Assembly: GCA_036417435.1 (NCBI GenBank) | Contig: CM070910.1 | Location: 20,897,501 to 20,961,500, forward strand | Direction: 5' to 3' | Length of the DNA stretch: 64,000 nt | Source of the DNA: Inia geoffrensis | Lineage: Eukaryota > Chordata > Mammalia > Artiodactyla > Iniidae | Part shown: piece by piece, positions 12,022-23,215 of the stretch | Numbering within the stretch: the first letter of the stretch is position 1 | How the letters are laid out: each line of letters begins with the position of its first letter | Position numbers and translations under genes: made by a program | Notes under the pieces: model-generated | Database searches by the model: none | What the model was told of the DNA's origin: nothing | The model's input: the letters and a program-made list of their open reading frames with translations, nothing else

Positions 12022-12366
12022 ATGGATCTTCTTGCTTTATATTTGCTAAAGACATTTTGGGAAGTCATTGAAGAGTCGGGAGAACAAAACTGTATCTCAG
12101 AATACTTAAAAGAGAAAAACCATGATCGTAAAATTTATCCTGAATGGTTCTCTATAACAGGGACCACGCTGGTAACTCACTGGTCCAATTTGGCCTTGAG
12201 AGATACATCAGTTGGCTTCCATAGTGCTTCCAAAATTAAGGAATTCTATATCGAAACACTATATACCATGCTTTTCCTGAAAATTATATACACTTGGCAA
12301 TGCTGGCCTGAGCTGTATAGAATCTGCCTCTTACACACAAAGAATGATCTTTTCACTTTATTATAA
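12022..12366 (+). other. Unexplained 114-codon open frame
   Basis: An ATG-started frame of 345 bases in AT-rich DNA between the L1 at 8.9-12.0 kb and the HAL1-like element at 12.6 kb. The predicted peptide is mixed, with no signal peptide, no convincing membrane span, no repeat and no domain I recognise. No good acceptor or polyadenylation signal frames it. It may be chance, or part of an unrecognised old element. Confidence 0.2.
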
Positions 12367-12619
12367 TCCTGCTCTTTTTTTAAACTCCATAGAGCTTTGA
12401 GTTTACAACCTTTGCTCTAGAACCTTTGTTGGGGCACATTATAATGCCAAGGCATGTGTCACTGAGGGAAGGCCTGGAGAAGAGGAGGGTGTCACAGTTG
12501 CCAGGTCAAAATATTCATGTTCCAAGAGAACTTTGTGGAAATAACCTAAAGGTAAAAAAGGATTTTCATTACCAACAGGAGAGAGAGTCTGATTGATGAC
12601 TTGTGGATAAAGATGGGAC
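12367..12619. other. Short non-coding gap
   Basis: No gene or confident repeat seen. Confidence 0.4.
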
Positions 12620-14090
12620 AAGGAAGCACTAAAAAAAAATCAAAATCAAAACCCTAAACCACACAAAGAAAACAGCAAAAAACTAACAAACAAAATCCTC
12701 ACCTACCGCAACCAAAGAAGTACAACCTTATGATGTAAAATGTGAGAAGTGATGGCAAAGCAAAGATGCCACAGAGTCTGCAGGTGTGTGGTGTCTATAT
12801 TCCTCCACCCCGCTGCAAGACATACTGAGGAAAAAGATGATGAGCAAATCCTGAGAATTTTCACAGATGTCCTCCAACTGGGAAAGAAGTCAGTGACATC
12901 CTTGTGAAACGTCAGGGAACCTTTACATACCACTGTTGGATCTTGACCAAAGCAGGACAGTTTGCCACCTTCTGGGGTACTGTGCTGAACTGGACAAATG
13001 AACTGAAGCTTATAGGCATGGAATATTCCCTTGGCTGGCTTTGAAGGTGGACTGGTGAGGACTTAAAGGAACCTCAGAAGTGATGGCTGATTTCCCCCAG
13101 CAAGCTCTGTATTCAGCTTCAGTCAGAGTTCTCCAATCCCCCATCTACCTAAAACCCTCAGGTCACAGAAAAGGTAGATAGAAACAGCACTCAGCCCTAA
13201 AACTGAAGCTCTGGATAGGGAAGACAAACACATCTCAGGTGAAGAGGAAAGTGCACCGGGAATTCACTCTCAGTATGTTAGTGCAAAAACAAGGTCTGTT
13301 GTTAACGTTTAAGGAAAAGCGAGATAAAAGATATGTCACAGCTGTTGTATAAACATGTTATAACATGGGAGATGGGGGTGAGAAGCAAGGAAAATAGCAT
13401 GCAGAAGACAGATGAAGAACCAAGTCTGGAAGAAAACACAACAAAGGAACAGAAATTTATATTCCTTATATGTGTTTGACTCAACAGAAAAAATAGTATG
13501 ATTTCACAAAGTAGTTCAAGGACAATATGAGAATGTGATGAAAAAGGAAATTGCATAGCTGAGAAAATCGATTTTTAAAAGAATATAATTTTAATCCAAT
13601 AAGCTAGAAAAACCAGTGAACAGAATTTTTTAGAGAATCACAGTGAATGCAAATCGAAAGAAGATGGATACAGAAAATAAAGATCAAGTATAAGAACAAC
13701 TGGTGACTGTGAAGTAGAAAAGCCAACCAATGAAAGATAAATTTATTCAGATATATAATATGAATGGGATAGTATACTAAGAAGAATGGAATCTGTAAGT
13801 TAAAATATCATACTGTATACTCGGGGGAAAAAAACTGATACAGAATAATTGACACTGAGACATAGCCCAGTTAAGGATATACAGGGTACTTTAATGATAA
13901 AGAATTCTTCAGGCATCCAAGCAGAAAAATCAAATCACCTCCCAGGGAAAATCATATAGGATTCAGTTCTCTCCACAGAAATCTATGATGTCAAAAATCA
14001 GTGAAGCAGTTACCTTCTTTTTCTGTCAGGTGTTGAAGGAAGGTGTGAATCCAAAACATTTGCCTCGCTCCGTTTTTTTTTTGGTTGTTG
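12620..14090 (+). mobile_element. Old LINE, HAL1/L1-like, sense strand
   Basis: A-rich sense strand with the flavour of an L1-type 5' part and ORF1. It has many 'gaaaa' and 'aagaag' codon-like runs and an ORF1-end-like section near 13905-13990 ('ggcatccaagcagaaaaatcaaatcacct'-like text). No intact ORF1 remains. Assignment to HAL1 rather than an L1M copy is a judgement from wording, without alignment. Confidence 0.55.
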
Positions 14091-14639
14091 TTGTTGTTTT
14101 TAATGTGTAGAGATAAAAAGCAGATAAAACATTATAAGCGCTCCTTAAGAAAACAGCTTGAAAAAGAGCAGTCCATCAAGCAATGAATAAAAATAATTCA
14201 GGAACAGATATGTTATGATGAACACTGAATTCATTTAAGTATAGAATTAAGACTGACCATCTGGGAGAATAAGGTGGTGGAGCAGTTGTAAATGTACTAA
14301 GCGCTGGTAAGCCAGAAGTAATACAAGTGATGGAAATCCGGAGATAGCGGTGAAGATTGATAGAAGAGTGAGATGTTCTTACATCATATTTCAGAGCTAT
14401 GGGACTGTCGGAAACCTGTAGTGAACTCCATATTACATTAAGGCCTAGAAACATTTAAGTCTTTTTACTTAGTGTTTACAGGCCTCTTTTAGGGACGTGT
14501 CTCTTGTAGGGAAGAAAGCAACCGCTGGAGATTTGCTTGTTTCTTTTTCTTAAATCCAAAGAACATTTTAAAATTACTTAAAGCATATGCAGAATGATTC
14601 CACAGCTATAAAATAATTTCCGTCTAATCTTTCTGCGCC
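14091..14639. other. Non-coding interval
   Basis: AT-rich, with a (TTG)n-like run at 14083-14100. Nothing gene-like seen. Confidence 0.4.
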
Positions 14640-14775
14640 TTAGTCTCTGCAGCTGTAAGACCGGGAGGAGGAGTTTTTCTCACTAGGTGGTCGTGAGGAT
14701 TACGTTTATTTACCTGTGAAGTGCTTAGCACAGTGCCTGGCTCACATTTAGTGGGCACATTCAGGCTGCCATGAT
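14640..14775 (+). mobile_element. MIR SINE fragment
   Basis: Contains 'ggtcgtgaggattacgttta' and 'gtgcttagcacagtgcctggctcacatttagtgggc', the 3' half of a MIR. It lies just upstream of the CpG island. Confidence 0.75.
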
Positions 14776-14946
14776 TTCCACGCGGCACGAATAGGAGAAG
14801 AGGAGGTAAGTTTGGCCTATTGCAGTGTTCTCCTAGCATCTGTCGTGTTTCTCATTTATGATTTGGCTCTGGGCGGTTCATCCTGGTGGTGACTTAAGTG
14901 AACAGCCCCCGATACGGTACGGGGCTTCGGGCTGGTTCGGGTCTAC

Positions 14947-15230
14947 CTGCGCCAGCTCTGCACCTGGGCGACCTTGGCTTAGCCCACACGGATGACTCAA
15001 TCGGCCAGGCGTCTGGGCGCCTGTCCTCTTCCTCCGCCCAGGCCGCCGACCCCCTGGCTCCCCAGCGGGGCCTCCTCCTGCCACGTGACGCCCCCGCCAG
15101 GGGCCCCAGCGCCCTCCTCGCGGACGCGCCGTTCCGGCTCCCGGGCTCCGCCTGTGCGCGGCCTCCTCGGCGCAGCCATCCTCGCGGCTGCCGAGGGCGG
15201 CAAAGCCCACGGCATCTGCCATTTGTCATT
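14947..15230 (-). other. Candidate divergent first exon
   Basis: On the - strand CTGGCGCAG|GTAGAC at 14947/14946 is a strong donor consensus. Upstream within the island are ATGs in two frames (near 15222 and 15229) whose frames stay open past the donor. The predicted peptides are GC-driven, rich in G, R, P and A, with no domain I recognise. A non-coding divergent transcript is the more likely reading. Left of it, 0-14.9 kb shows no obvious - strand partner exon. Confidence 0.3.
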
Positions 15231-15264
15231 CAGCCCGTCGGTACCGCCCCGAGCCTTGATTTAG

Positions 15265-15457
15265 ACACGTCTGGGGCGGATTCTGGCCTCACTCTCCTGG
15301 CGGACAGACGGACGGACGGACGGGGCGGCTCTCCTCCCAGCCCGGCGGACCGCGGGCCTTGGCGCGCGGGGCGCTTCCCCGGGTCGCCGTCATGGCCGCG
15401 GAGGCGGCGCGCCCGAGCTGCCGCGCCTGAGTTCCGGGGGGCTCCGGACCCAGCAGG
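15265..15457 (+). other. Candidate first exon (5' UTR) of the + strand gene
   Basis: The right boundary rests on the donor CAGCAGG|GTAGGT. The left end is a guess inside the CpG island, placed after the last in-frame stop at 15262-15264. The only ATG, at 15392, opens a 12-residue frame that stops at 15430 within the exon, so it would be a short upstream open frame and not the main start. The frame that stays open to the donor has no ATG. Joined to the candidate exon at 36094 it remains open through that exon, which is consistent with either 5' UTR or a non-AUG coding start. The gene was not identified. Confidence 0.5.
15392..15430 (+). CDS. Possible 12-residue upstream open frame
   Basis: ATGGCC start in a fair context (gtcATGG) inside the candidate first exon, encoding an alanine/arginine-rich peptide and ending TGA. 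If the exon is real, this small frame could damp translation of the downstream coding sequence. It could equally be incidental in GC-rich DNA. Confidence 0.25.
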   Translation: MAAEAARPSCRA

Positions 15458-15660
15458 GTAGGTGTAGGGGGCTCGCGGCCGCGCTCAGGGGCCGTGGGGC
15501 CGCGGCCGGCCTGGGGACGGCGGGGTGGCGGCGTTGCCGCGGAGCGAGGACCGCGCTGGGCTCCGTGCCGCGCTCGGGAGGGTGTGCCGGTGCCGACGCG
15601 CCGTGTACGTGACGGGGTCCGGGGCTCCTCGGGACGAAGTGTGAAACTCTGACGAATTGT

Positions 15661-16479
15661 CACCGGGCACGCCAAGTCGGCTCGAACAACAAATTCTTTC
15701 GCCTGGTCGTTTTTAATGCCACTTTTTGAAGCGCTCGCGTATAGTTGGTATGCGGTAAATAGACCTCGGTTTTTGAAACCTGGCAATCTAACCTTGCTAA
15801 AAGGCCAGGAAAAAAAGTCTGTGAAAAGTAATAATGTGACTAAACATGAAATGTTTGCGTTTACATTCATTATGGAAAATGTGACTTGTTTTATGCTTTA
15901 GTATTAGGGACCCTATCAGGTATGCTCTTAAGACTGTTTTAAAATGTGGGCTCTAAAATTTTTCCTAGGATAACTGATAATGCAACTTTGGTTATTTAGT
16001 CTCAGCATCAAACTTTAGGGGCAGTGCTGGGGGTTTTTTACTTCTTAATAAACATACTCCTGTAATTTTGACTTTTTTTTTTCCCCAGCAAATGTGTTAC
16101 TTTTATGTTTTAGGAAACCAATAAAAATTAAAAATAGAAACACTCAGCTTAGGTCCTCCTTCTTCCAGGAATCCTTCTCTAACCCCTCCCTCCCCAGGCA
16201 GGATCGGAGGCCCCTCCTGTGAGCTTTCTGGGGCCTCACTGAGGTCCTGGTCCCTTATGTCCTCCCCCCCGCCCCCCCCCCCCCCACTGTGTATTAACCC
16301 ATCAGTCTCGCTCGGAGCCCAGTGGATACTTAGCACATGGTAAGTGATTAATACTGTTTAACGACCAAAGGAAAAGATAAAACGAGCTGATGTTTCACAG
16401 TTTTTAGCTCTAAAGTTATAGAGTGGTAAATTAGATAAGAACATTTACTTAAAGTTAAGGATCTAGAAAAGTTGACAAC
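15661..16479. other. First part of the putative intron
   Basis: Composition returns to AT-rich. A near-pure C run lies at 16264-16285. No exon-like interval recognised. Confidence 0.5.
16264..16285. repeat. Poly-C tract
   Basis: Twenty-two bases of C broken by one G. Such tracts are length-variable, and the exact count may also reflect sequencing error. Confidence 0.8.
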
Positions 16480-17340
16480 ATCCGACGTCCGTGCTGCACG
16501 TCCTAGCAGTTCCACTCCTGGGTATTTATCCTGTAGCATGATGTTTTTCAAAGCTTGAAGCCCATTTAGTGGGTCGTGAAATCAGTTAAGTGGATAAGGA
16601 TCAGAATTTGTAAAACACGAACTAACAGAACAGAAAATATCAGAATATGTCTCAGGTCATAGGGTATTTGCTTCATGAAACTTTTCTTTTTTCTTTTTTT
16701 CCCTCAGTTTTATACACACACAGATGTGTGTCATGATGTAAAACGTCATTCCTCAGTATGAGTCATGGTCAAAAAAGTTTGAAAGCCACTGCCCTAGATA
16801 AATTTTCATACATATACAAAAGCAGACGTGTACAAGAGGGTTTATTACTATAGTGTTATTTGTAAAACCCCAAAGCTGGAAGCGACCTTCATGTCCATCT
16901 GAAGGAGGAAGATAAATTATACTGCAGTCATAAAATGGAACCCACCCAGTACAGTGGTGAATGAAGTAGTTTTGTGTCTTAACAGAAATGCATCTCAATA
17001 ATGTTGAGCCAAAAAAAAAAAAAAAAGTTGCTGAAGAAGACTATCATCTATGTGAAATTCAGAACCTGGTGAAATAAAGCTGTTGTTAGGGGTGCATGTG
17101 TAGGCATTAAAAATAGTAAAGAAAAATTGTAAAGAAATTACTACCATAAAAATCAAGTTAGTGGTCACCTCCTGGGGATGAAGAGGGGGAATATGAATGT
17201 GAAGGGACACACTGCAAGGTTTTGGGATGCTGAAAATGCCTTTATCTCCTGACCTGGGCAGTGGTGACATGGGTGTTTGCTTTATAACTCTCTGTTAAAT
17301 GCTACATATAATGTCTGTATATTAAATTTCCCCCGAAGTA
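16480..17340 (+). mobile_element. Old L1 3' end, sense strand
   Basis: Sense-strand L1 text: 'agcagttccactcctgggtatttatcc', 'aagctggaagcgaccttcatgtccatctga', 'ataaaatggaa', 'agttagtggtcacctcctggggatgaagaggggg', ending in a decayed 3' UTR. It is split by a hAT-like element at 16545-16795. Confidence 0.8.
16545..16795. mobile_element. hAT-like non-autonomous DNA transposon
   Basis: The left end 'tttttcaaagctt' and right end 'aaaagtttgaaagccactg' form imperfect terminal inverted repeats. The body has 'agtgggtcgtgaaatcagtt' and 'atgatgtaaaacgtcattc'. It interrupts the L1 between 'tatcctgtag' and 'ccctagataaatttt'. The family name is not certain. Confidence 0.65.
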
Positions 17341-18400
17341 TATCAAAATATGGGTGTCACAAAATGAAGAAACCTAAAGCTGTCCAGCTTTTCTTTAAAA
17401 AAAGAAAAGTCATGATCAGGAAGAGGTACCTAGGGAATTTAAATAATATCAAAACTCTGTTGTGGATGCATCAGTGTTCATTAAATTTTTTTTAATCTTT
17501 AATAATTTTTTTAATATTTAGAAGAAAATAAAAATCACTCACAGATAATACTGTGAACCTTCTACTGTGCTTGCTTTCTGAAAAGCGACTTTTACGTATT
17601 TTTTACAAAATTGAAATTGTCTCATATAGAATATAAGCTAAAATCAAATTCTTTATAAAAAAAATTACTGAAAAGTATATGAAAACATAACAGACCTTCA
17701 TTGACCTTCATCAAGGAGTTTAAAATGCTAACCTAACATGCTGTTATATTAACTTCAACAATTTCAGTTCCTCAGTCACTCTAGGCCACATTTCAAGTGC
17801 TCAGTAGTTGCATGTGACTAGTGGCTCTTATATTTTATTATGCTGTATTATTTTATATTGTGCTGTATTATATAACAATATTTGTATCATTGCAGAAATT
17901 TCTATCGGAAAACATTGTTCAAGATACAAACCCTTTGTTGGTTATATAAACTGCAGGCAATTTTTTGTGCTTTTGTGTCTTAAGATGTTCTTTACTATTA
18001 AGGAAATATATTTTGAAAACTTTTTCTAAAAGTTTTAAAGTTTGCATTTTTTACATTTAATTATTTAATTTGCCGACATGTATATGTATATATGTATATA
18101 TAGGTGAACATATTTTATTTATGTAGTGAGATCAAGATTAATGTGTTTGCTTTTTCCATGTGGTAATTGTCCCAGTACCAGAGATTTGCAGTGCCACCTC
18201 TGTCATATACATATTCCCAGAAATGCTTAGGCTCATTTCTGGATTCTGCACTCTCGTCACTGATTTGTCTCTTTCTGAAAATACTACCAATTTTTATTTT
18301 CTTTTGTTTTATATGTAGTATATTTTTCAGTTCTAAGAATTAAAAATTTTTTTCATTACAATTTTTTTTCTTTTCCTCTGAGATTTTTAGAAGTATTTTC
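17341..18400. other. AT-rich intronic sequence
   Basis: Holds a 9-bp inverted repeat (17388-17396 / 17401-17409) and a scrap of the hAT family seen at 10525 (about 17785-17825, 'cacatttcaagtgctcagtag'). It also has (TATG)n-like alternation near 18075-18105. No gene seen. Confidence 0.5.
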
Positions 18401-20045
18401 TAGTTCCAAATGTGGAAAGTTTTATGAGTTATCCTTTTGTTATTGATTTTTTAACTTGCAATGTAGTCAGCAAATGAGGGTTCTATGCTACCGATCCTTT
18501 GAAATTTAAGAATTGCTTTACGGCCTCATGGCTAGCTTTTCAACTGCTCCTTGAATGATTGAGAAGAATATATATTCACAGACTTTTGGGGCAAGGTAGG
18601 TATATGTCTTAGATCAAGCATAAATATTGTGAGGATCAAATCTTTTTTAACCATACCAATTTTTTGGTTTCTTTGATCTGTCAATTACTGAGATTGGTGT
18701 AATAAAAATATCACAGTAAAATAATGCATTTTCTCAATTTCTTCTTGTAGTTCTGTCAACTTTGCTTTATAAAAGTTGAAAGTACATACAAGTTTGGAAT
18801 TGCTCGCTCTTCTCTGTGCATTGGACCTTTTGTCATTCTATAGTGACGCCTCCTCACCCAAATGCCTGTTAACCTTAAAATCCATTTTGTTTTATAATCT
18901 CCTAGTCACACCTTTCCCTTAGTTAGCATTTGCTTAGAATATTTCTTTCGAATAGGTAAAACCTCATAGTTTTTTCTAATCCACTCTGACAATTTGTCCT
19001 TTAACTGGGTCTGTTAGTCCAATTAAGTTTAGTGTAATTACTGATACATTTAGGATGAAAGTTAGCATTACCTTTTAGGGTTGTTTTTATCCTGTCTTAC
19101 TGGTTTTTTCCTCTTCTTTGCCACCTTTTGGAGTTTTTCTTATTCCATTTTCCTTCCTCTTGACTAGTATGCAGGTTACAAATTTATTTCTTTTAGTGGT
19201 TTCTTTTGAAATTTTAATGTACTAACAATATAAAGTTTATTAATTCTTGTTTTTTTTTAAAATTCTTGTTTTGAATAATTCAAGAAGCATGAGCTGCCTT
19301 GACACCAGTTAATCTCCCAGCTTAAATGTTGTTGTCTTCCAGAGTTTAGTTCCATTTTGATTTTTTTTCCTATAAATTTGACATCCCTGTTTTTTCTTTT
19401 CATGAATTCTTTGTCATTTCTTCTTGCATCTCAGATCTTTCTTTTCTTCTTCCTCAAATATATATTTTACAAGCTTGTTTATTAAGGGACTGTTGATGGC
19501 AAATGTTATCTGAAAATGTCTTTATTTTGCATTCATTCTTGAATGATAATTTTGTTAGACATATAGTTCCAGGTTGGCAGTATCTTTCTCAGCCCTTTGG
19601 AGGTGACATTCCATTGACTTCTACTTTCAGTGTTAGAATTAGTTCAAATAACTGTTATTGGTTGGTAATTTGTCTTTTTTTTTTTTTGGCCTGATTTTAA
19701 GGTCTTCTCTTTCTTTTGTTTTCTACAGTTTTATGACAGAGCGTGTCTAGATGTGGACATTTCATTTATCCTGGATTTATTGTGTTCCTGTCTCTCAGGT
19801 TTGTTTTTCATCAGTTCTCGAAAGTTTTATCTTTTATGTCTTTCAATGTTGCTTGTCCTCCATTTTTCCCATTCTTTCCTTTAAGAACTCTGATTAGACT
19901 TCTGTTAGACTTTGTCATTCTGTCGTCCGTGTCTTTTAATCTAGCTTTTATATGTTATACATATTTTTGACCTTGTTGAATTGTAGATAATTTCTTCAGA
20001 TCTGTATTCTGATCTTTGTCTAATTTTTGTTTTCTTCTTCAAATT
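18401..20045 (-). mobile_element. Old L1, antisense, 5' half of ORF2 into ORF1
   Basis: The + strand carries complementary L1 text: 'ttgaatgattgagaagaatatatattc', 'ccacccttttgtcattctatagtgacg'-like segments, 'gtccaattaagtttagtgtaattactgata', then the ORF1/5' UTR section around 19.5-20.0 kb. All frames are broken. Confidence 0.7.
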
Positions 20046-20344
20046 GAACTATAATTTAAAAACAATGAAGACATAAGAATAAAATGTATGGCTTGATGAA
20101 ATTTACATATGTATATGTCTGTGTGATCACCACCCAGATAAAGAAACAGAACATTTTCATCCCTGCAAAAGCTCCCTCCTGTCTCTATCCATAGAGCCAT
20201 TCCTCTCCCCTAGTCAACTATTCTCCTCACTTCTATCACCATAGATTATTTTCACGGGTTCTTGAACTTCATATAAATGGAATCATATAGTTTATTCTCT
20301 CTATATTGCTTTTGTTTTGGTCATGCACATTGCATGTATAAGTT

Positions 20345-20520
20345 GCAAGGGATGACAAACTGTGGGCCAATTCCAGCCCATAACATTTTCATATATGAAA
20401 TTTTATTGTATATAGCCATGTCTATTTAGCAGAGTTGGGTAGTTACAACAGAGACCATATGGCCCATAAAGCCTGAACTATATATTATATGACCCTTTAC
20501 AGAAAAAGTTTAGTTATGTC
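20345..20520 (-). mobile_element. hAT-type MER element inside the L1
   Basis: 'gggatgacaaactgtgggcc', 'gcagagttgggtagttacaacagagaccatatggcc' and 'tttacagaaaaagtttagt' identify the same family as the copy at 39655-39870, in the opposite orientation. Confidence 0.8.
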
Positions 20521-21011
20521 TCTTCTATAGTATTGCATTATAAGGATATACCACAATTTATCCTTTTTTCTTGTTGATAAGCATGGGAGTTGTTTTCAGG
20601 TTTTGGCCATTATAAATAAAATTGCTATATATGTTCTTGAAACTGCCATTGGTGAATGTGTATACTCATATCTCTTGGATATATACCAAGGAGCTGAATT
20701 GATGGTCTTTGGGTAAGTTGATTGCATTTCCATGAATATTAATAATGTTGAACATCCTTTTATATCTTTTTTGGCCATTCAGATTTCTCTTATGAAGTGC
20801 CTGTGTAAATCTTTTGGCCACTTTTTAAAATTAGGCTATCTTTTTGTTAGTGATTTTTAGTTCCTTATGTATTTTGAGTAGGAAACCTTTATCAGATACA
20901 TGTTTGCAAGTATTTTCTACCTGTCTGAATTTGCCTACTTAGTCTGTTAATAGTGCCTTTGGATGAACAGATTTGTTTTTATGAAGTCTAGTCTATCAGT
21001 GTTTTTTTTTT

Positions 21012-21052
21012 GGGGGGTGGAGGGGGTGGGTGGAGGGTGGAGGGTGGAAGGT
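21012..21052 (+). repeat. G-rich tract, quadruplex-capable
   Basis: Six or more runs of three to six G separated by one to three bases, directly after a run of T. It replaces the expected L1 text and is probably a local expansion. Confidence 0.7.
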
Positions 21053-22194
21053 TAGTGCTTTTTTGTACCCTGCCCACAGAATTCTCTTCCACCTTCATTG
21101 TTGCCCTCCATCAAGGTCCTGAAGGCATTTGCTTATTGTTTTCCATCAGAAACCTTATAGTTTTAGTCCTCACAGTTGGGTCTTTGATTTATCTACAGTT
21201 GATTTTGTGAGGTGGGGGTCAGTATTTGTTTTCCAGGTGGTCATCTAGCTACTCTACACATTTATTGAAAAGATTTTACTTTTTCCATTGAATTGCAGTG
21301 GGACCTTTGTTAAAAATGAATGATCATATATTTGGGTCTGTTCTGGACTCTGATCTGTTCCACTTAAACTATTTATCAATTCTTTCATCAGTACTGTACT
21401 TTCTTAATTACCATAGTTTATACTAAGTCTTGACATATAGTACTGTAAACCCTCCAGTTTTGGTCTTCTTAAGGATTGTTTTAGCTTTTTAAGTGCTGTG
21501 CATTTCCATGCACATTTTAGAATGAGCTTGTCAACATCTATTTAAAGAAAAAGTCTCCCAGACTTTTGATTGGGATTGCATTGACTCTGTAGAACAATTT
21601 TAGGAGAATGGACATCTTAATAGAATCTTCCAATTTATGAACATGGTAAATCTCTTAATTGAATAAGTTCTTCAGTTATTCTTAGCACTGTTTTATGTTT
21701 TTCACTGTGGAGGACTTACACACTATTACATTTATTTCTAGCCACTTGAGTTTTTTGATACTATTGTAAATGGTATCTTTTTTTCAATTTTATTTTCCAA
21801 CCATCTTGCTAGTATATAGAAATGTAATTGATTTTTGTATATTGAGCTTGTATTTAGTGACTGTGCTAAATTCACTTTTCAGTTCTGGTAGATTATAGAT
21901 CTTTCTAAAGCTACAATCATGTCATCTGTTAAAAAAAAAAGATTAAATTTGTCTTTCTAATTTCTATTCATTTTTTTTTTCTTGCCTTATTGCACTGGCT
22001 GGAAACACTGGAACAGTATTTAACAGAAGTGTTAAAATGGACATCCTTACTTTTTTCTGATCCTAAGGGAGAATATTTCACTTTTAAGGGTAATGTTTAC
22101 TGTACATTTTTTGTAGATGCTCTTTACCAGATTGAGAGATTTTTCTATTTCTGGTTTACTGAAATTTGTTTTCACAAGTGTGTATAAAAATTTA

Positions 22195-22760
22195 AAACTT
22201 TTAATTATGAAATAATTTTAGATTTACAAAAGAGTTGCAAAGGTAGTATAGAGTGTTCCTATATGTGCTTCACCTAGCTTCCTCTAATGTTAACATTTTA
22301 CATAACTACGATGTATTTGTCAAAATTAAGAAATTAACATTGGCGCAATACTATTAACTATAGACTTTATTCAGATTTCCCCAGTTTTCCCACCAATGTT
22401 CTTTTTCTGTTCCAGGACATAATCCATATACCACATTACATTTCCTTGTCATGTAAGCTACTCTAATTCGTGACAGTTTTTAAGTCTTTTCTTGTTTTTC
22501 GATACCTTGCCACTTTTGAAGAGTAATGGCCATGTATTTTATACAGTGTCCCTCAATTTGGGTTTCTCTGATGTTTTCTCACAATTAGACTGAGGTTATG
22601 GACTTTGAAGGAAGAATACCACAGAGATGTTGTGTCATTGCATCATATCTGGGGGCACATGATATCCATATCAACACATTAACCTTGATTACACAGTTTA
22701 GGTAGTGTCTGCCAGACTTATCCATTGTAACAGTTCTGTTTTTTGTTTTTCACATTCAAG
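22195..22760 (-). mobile_element. Old L1 3' UTR fragment, antisense
   Basis: Repeats the 3' UTR order seen at 1.35 kb: 'attttagatttacaaaagagttgcaaaggtagtatagag', 'agaaattaacattgg', 'cttttgaagagtaatggc', 'ccctcaatttgggtttctctgatgttttctcac'. It abuts the L1 at 20.06-22.19 kb but is a separate 3' end. Confidence 0.75.
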
Positions 22761-22984
22761 GGAAGGAGAGGGAAAAATATCAAATGATTTGTGAGTATAT
22801 ATTAAAACTACCGTAATAGTTAATAAATACTCTGAGGGATTTATTTTGAGGTTGTGCAAATGTCCTGTTTCTCCTTAAAGTTTTGCTCATTAATTTGAGC
22901 ATTCAACTGACCTTGCCTGTAACAGTTATTATTGTGGTATTCTAGTGGTGATTTCCATTTCTTTCATTCTTTCTATGTTTATTA

Positions 22985-23215
22985 ACTGGAATTCTGACTC
23001 AGGAACCAGACTGCCTGAGTTCAGTTCCTAGTTCTGCCCCTTCCTTGCTACAGTGTAATATTGGACAATTACTTAACTTCCCTATATTTCAAATTTCTCA
23101 TCTATAAAATGTAGATAACAAGTGTCTACCATAGAAGGTTGCTGAGAGGATTAAAAGAACTAATATGTAGAAAGGGCTAAGAATTGTGCTTAGTGCCTAG
23201 GAAGTACTCATTTTT
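22985..23215 (+). mobile_element. MIR SINE
   Basis: Nearly full-length: 'accagactgcctgagttcagttcctagttctgcc', 'ggacaattacttaac', 'gctgagaggattaaaag', 'gtgcttagtgcctaggaagtactca'. Confidence 0.85.

Larger units (their letters stand above)
14880..15660. promoter_or_regulatory. CpG island promoter, possibly bidirectional
   Basis: GC content and CpG frequency rise sharply against AT-rich surroundings and fall off again by about 15.66 kb. No TATA box is evident. Visible candidate sites are an exact AP-1 motif TGACTCA at 14993-14999 and an E-box overlapping a CRE-like half site, CCACGTGACG, at 15081-15090. There is also a short (GGAC)n run at 15302-15322. Splice donors point outward on both strands (+ at 15458, - at 14946), the pattern of a divergent promoter. 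This is the only CpG island in the window. Transcription start sites cannot be placed exactly from sequence alone. Confidence 0.85.
20060..22190 (-). mobile_element. Old L1, antisense, 3' UTR into ORF2
   Basis: Starts with old 3' UTR wording ('gatcaccacccagataaagaaacagaacattt', 'ccctcctgtctctatcc'). It then passes 'ggccattataaataaaattgct', 'tatcagatacatgtttgcaagtattttcta' and 'tttttgatactattgtaaatgg' to 'atagaaatgtaattgatttttgtatattgag'. It is interrupted by a hAT element (20345-20520) and contains a G-rich tract at 21012-21052. Confidence 0.8.

Noticed and set aside
14898..15461. 187-codon + strand open frame across the CpG island
   Set aside because: Stop codons are rare in GC-rich DNA. 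The composition is P/R/A/S-driven, other frames on both strands are also open, and it runs past the better splice donor at 15458.
15289..15870. 193-codon - strand frame
   Set aside because: It crosses the island edge with no consistent coding composition. The GC-rich part supplies the length and no domain is seen.
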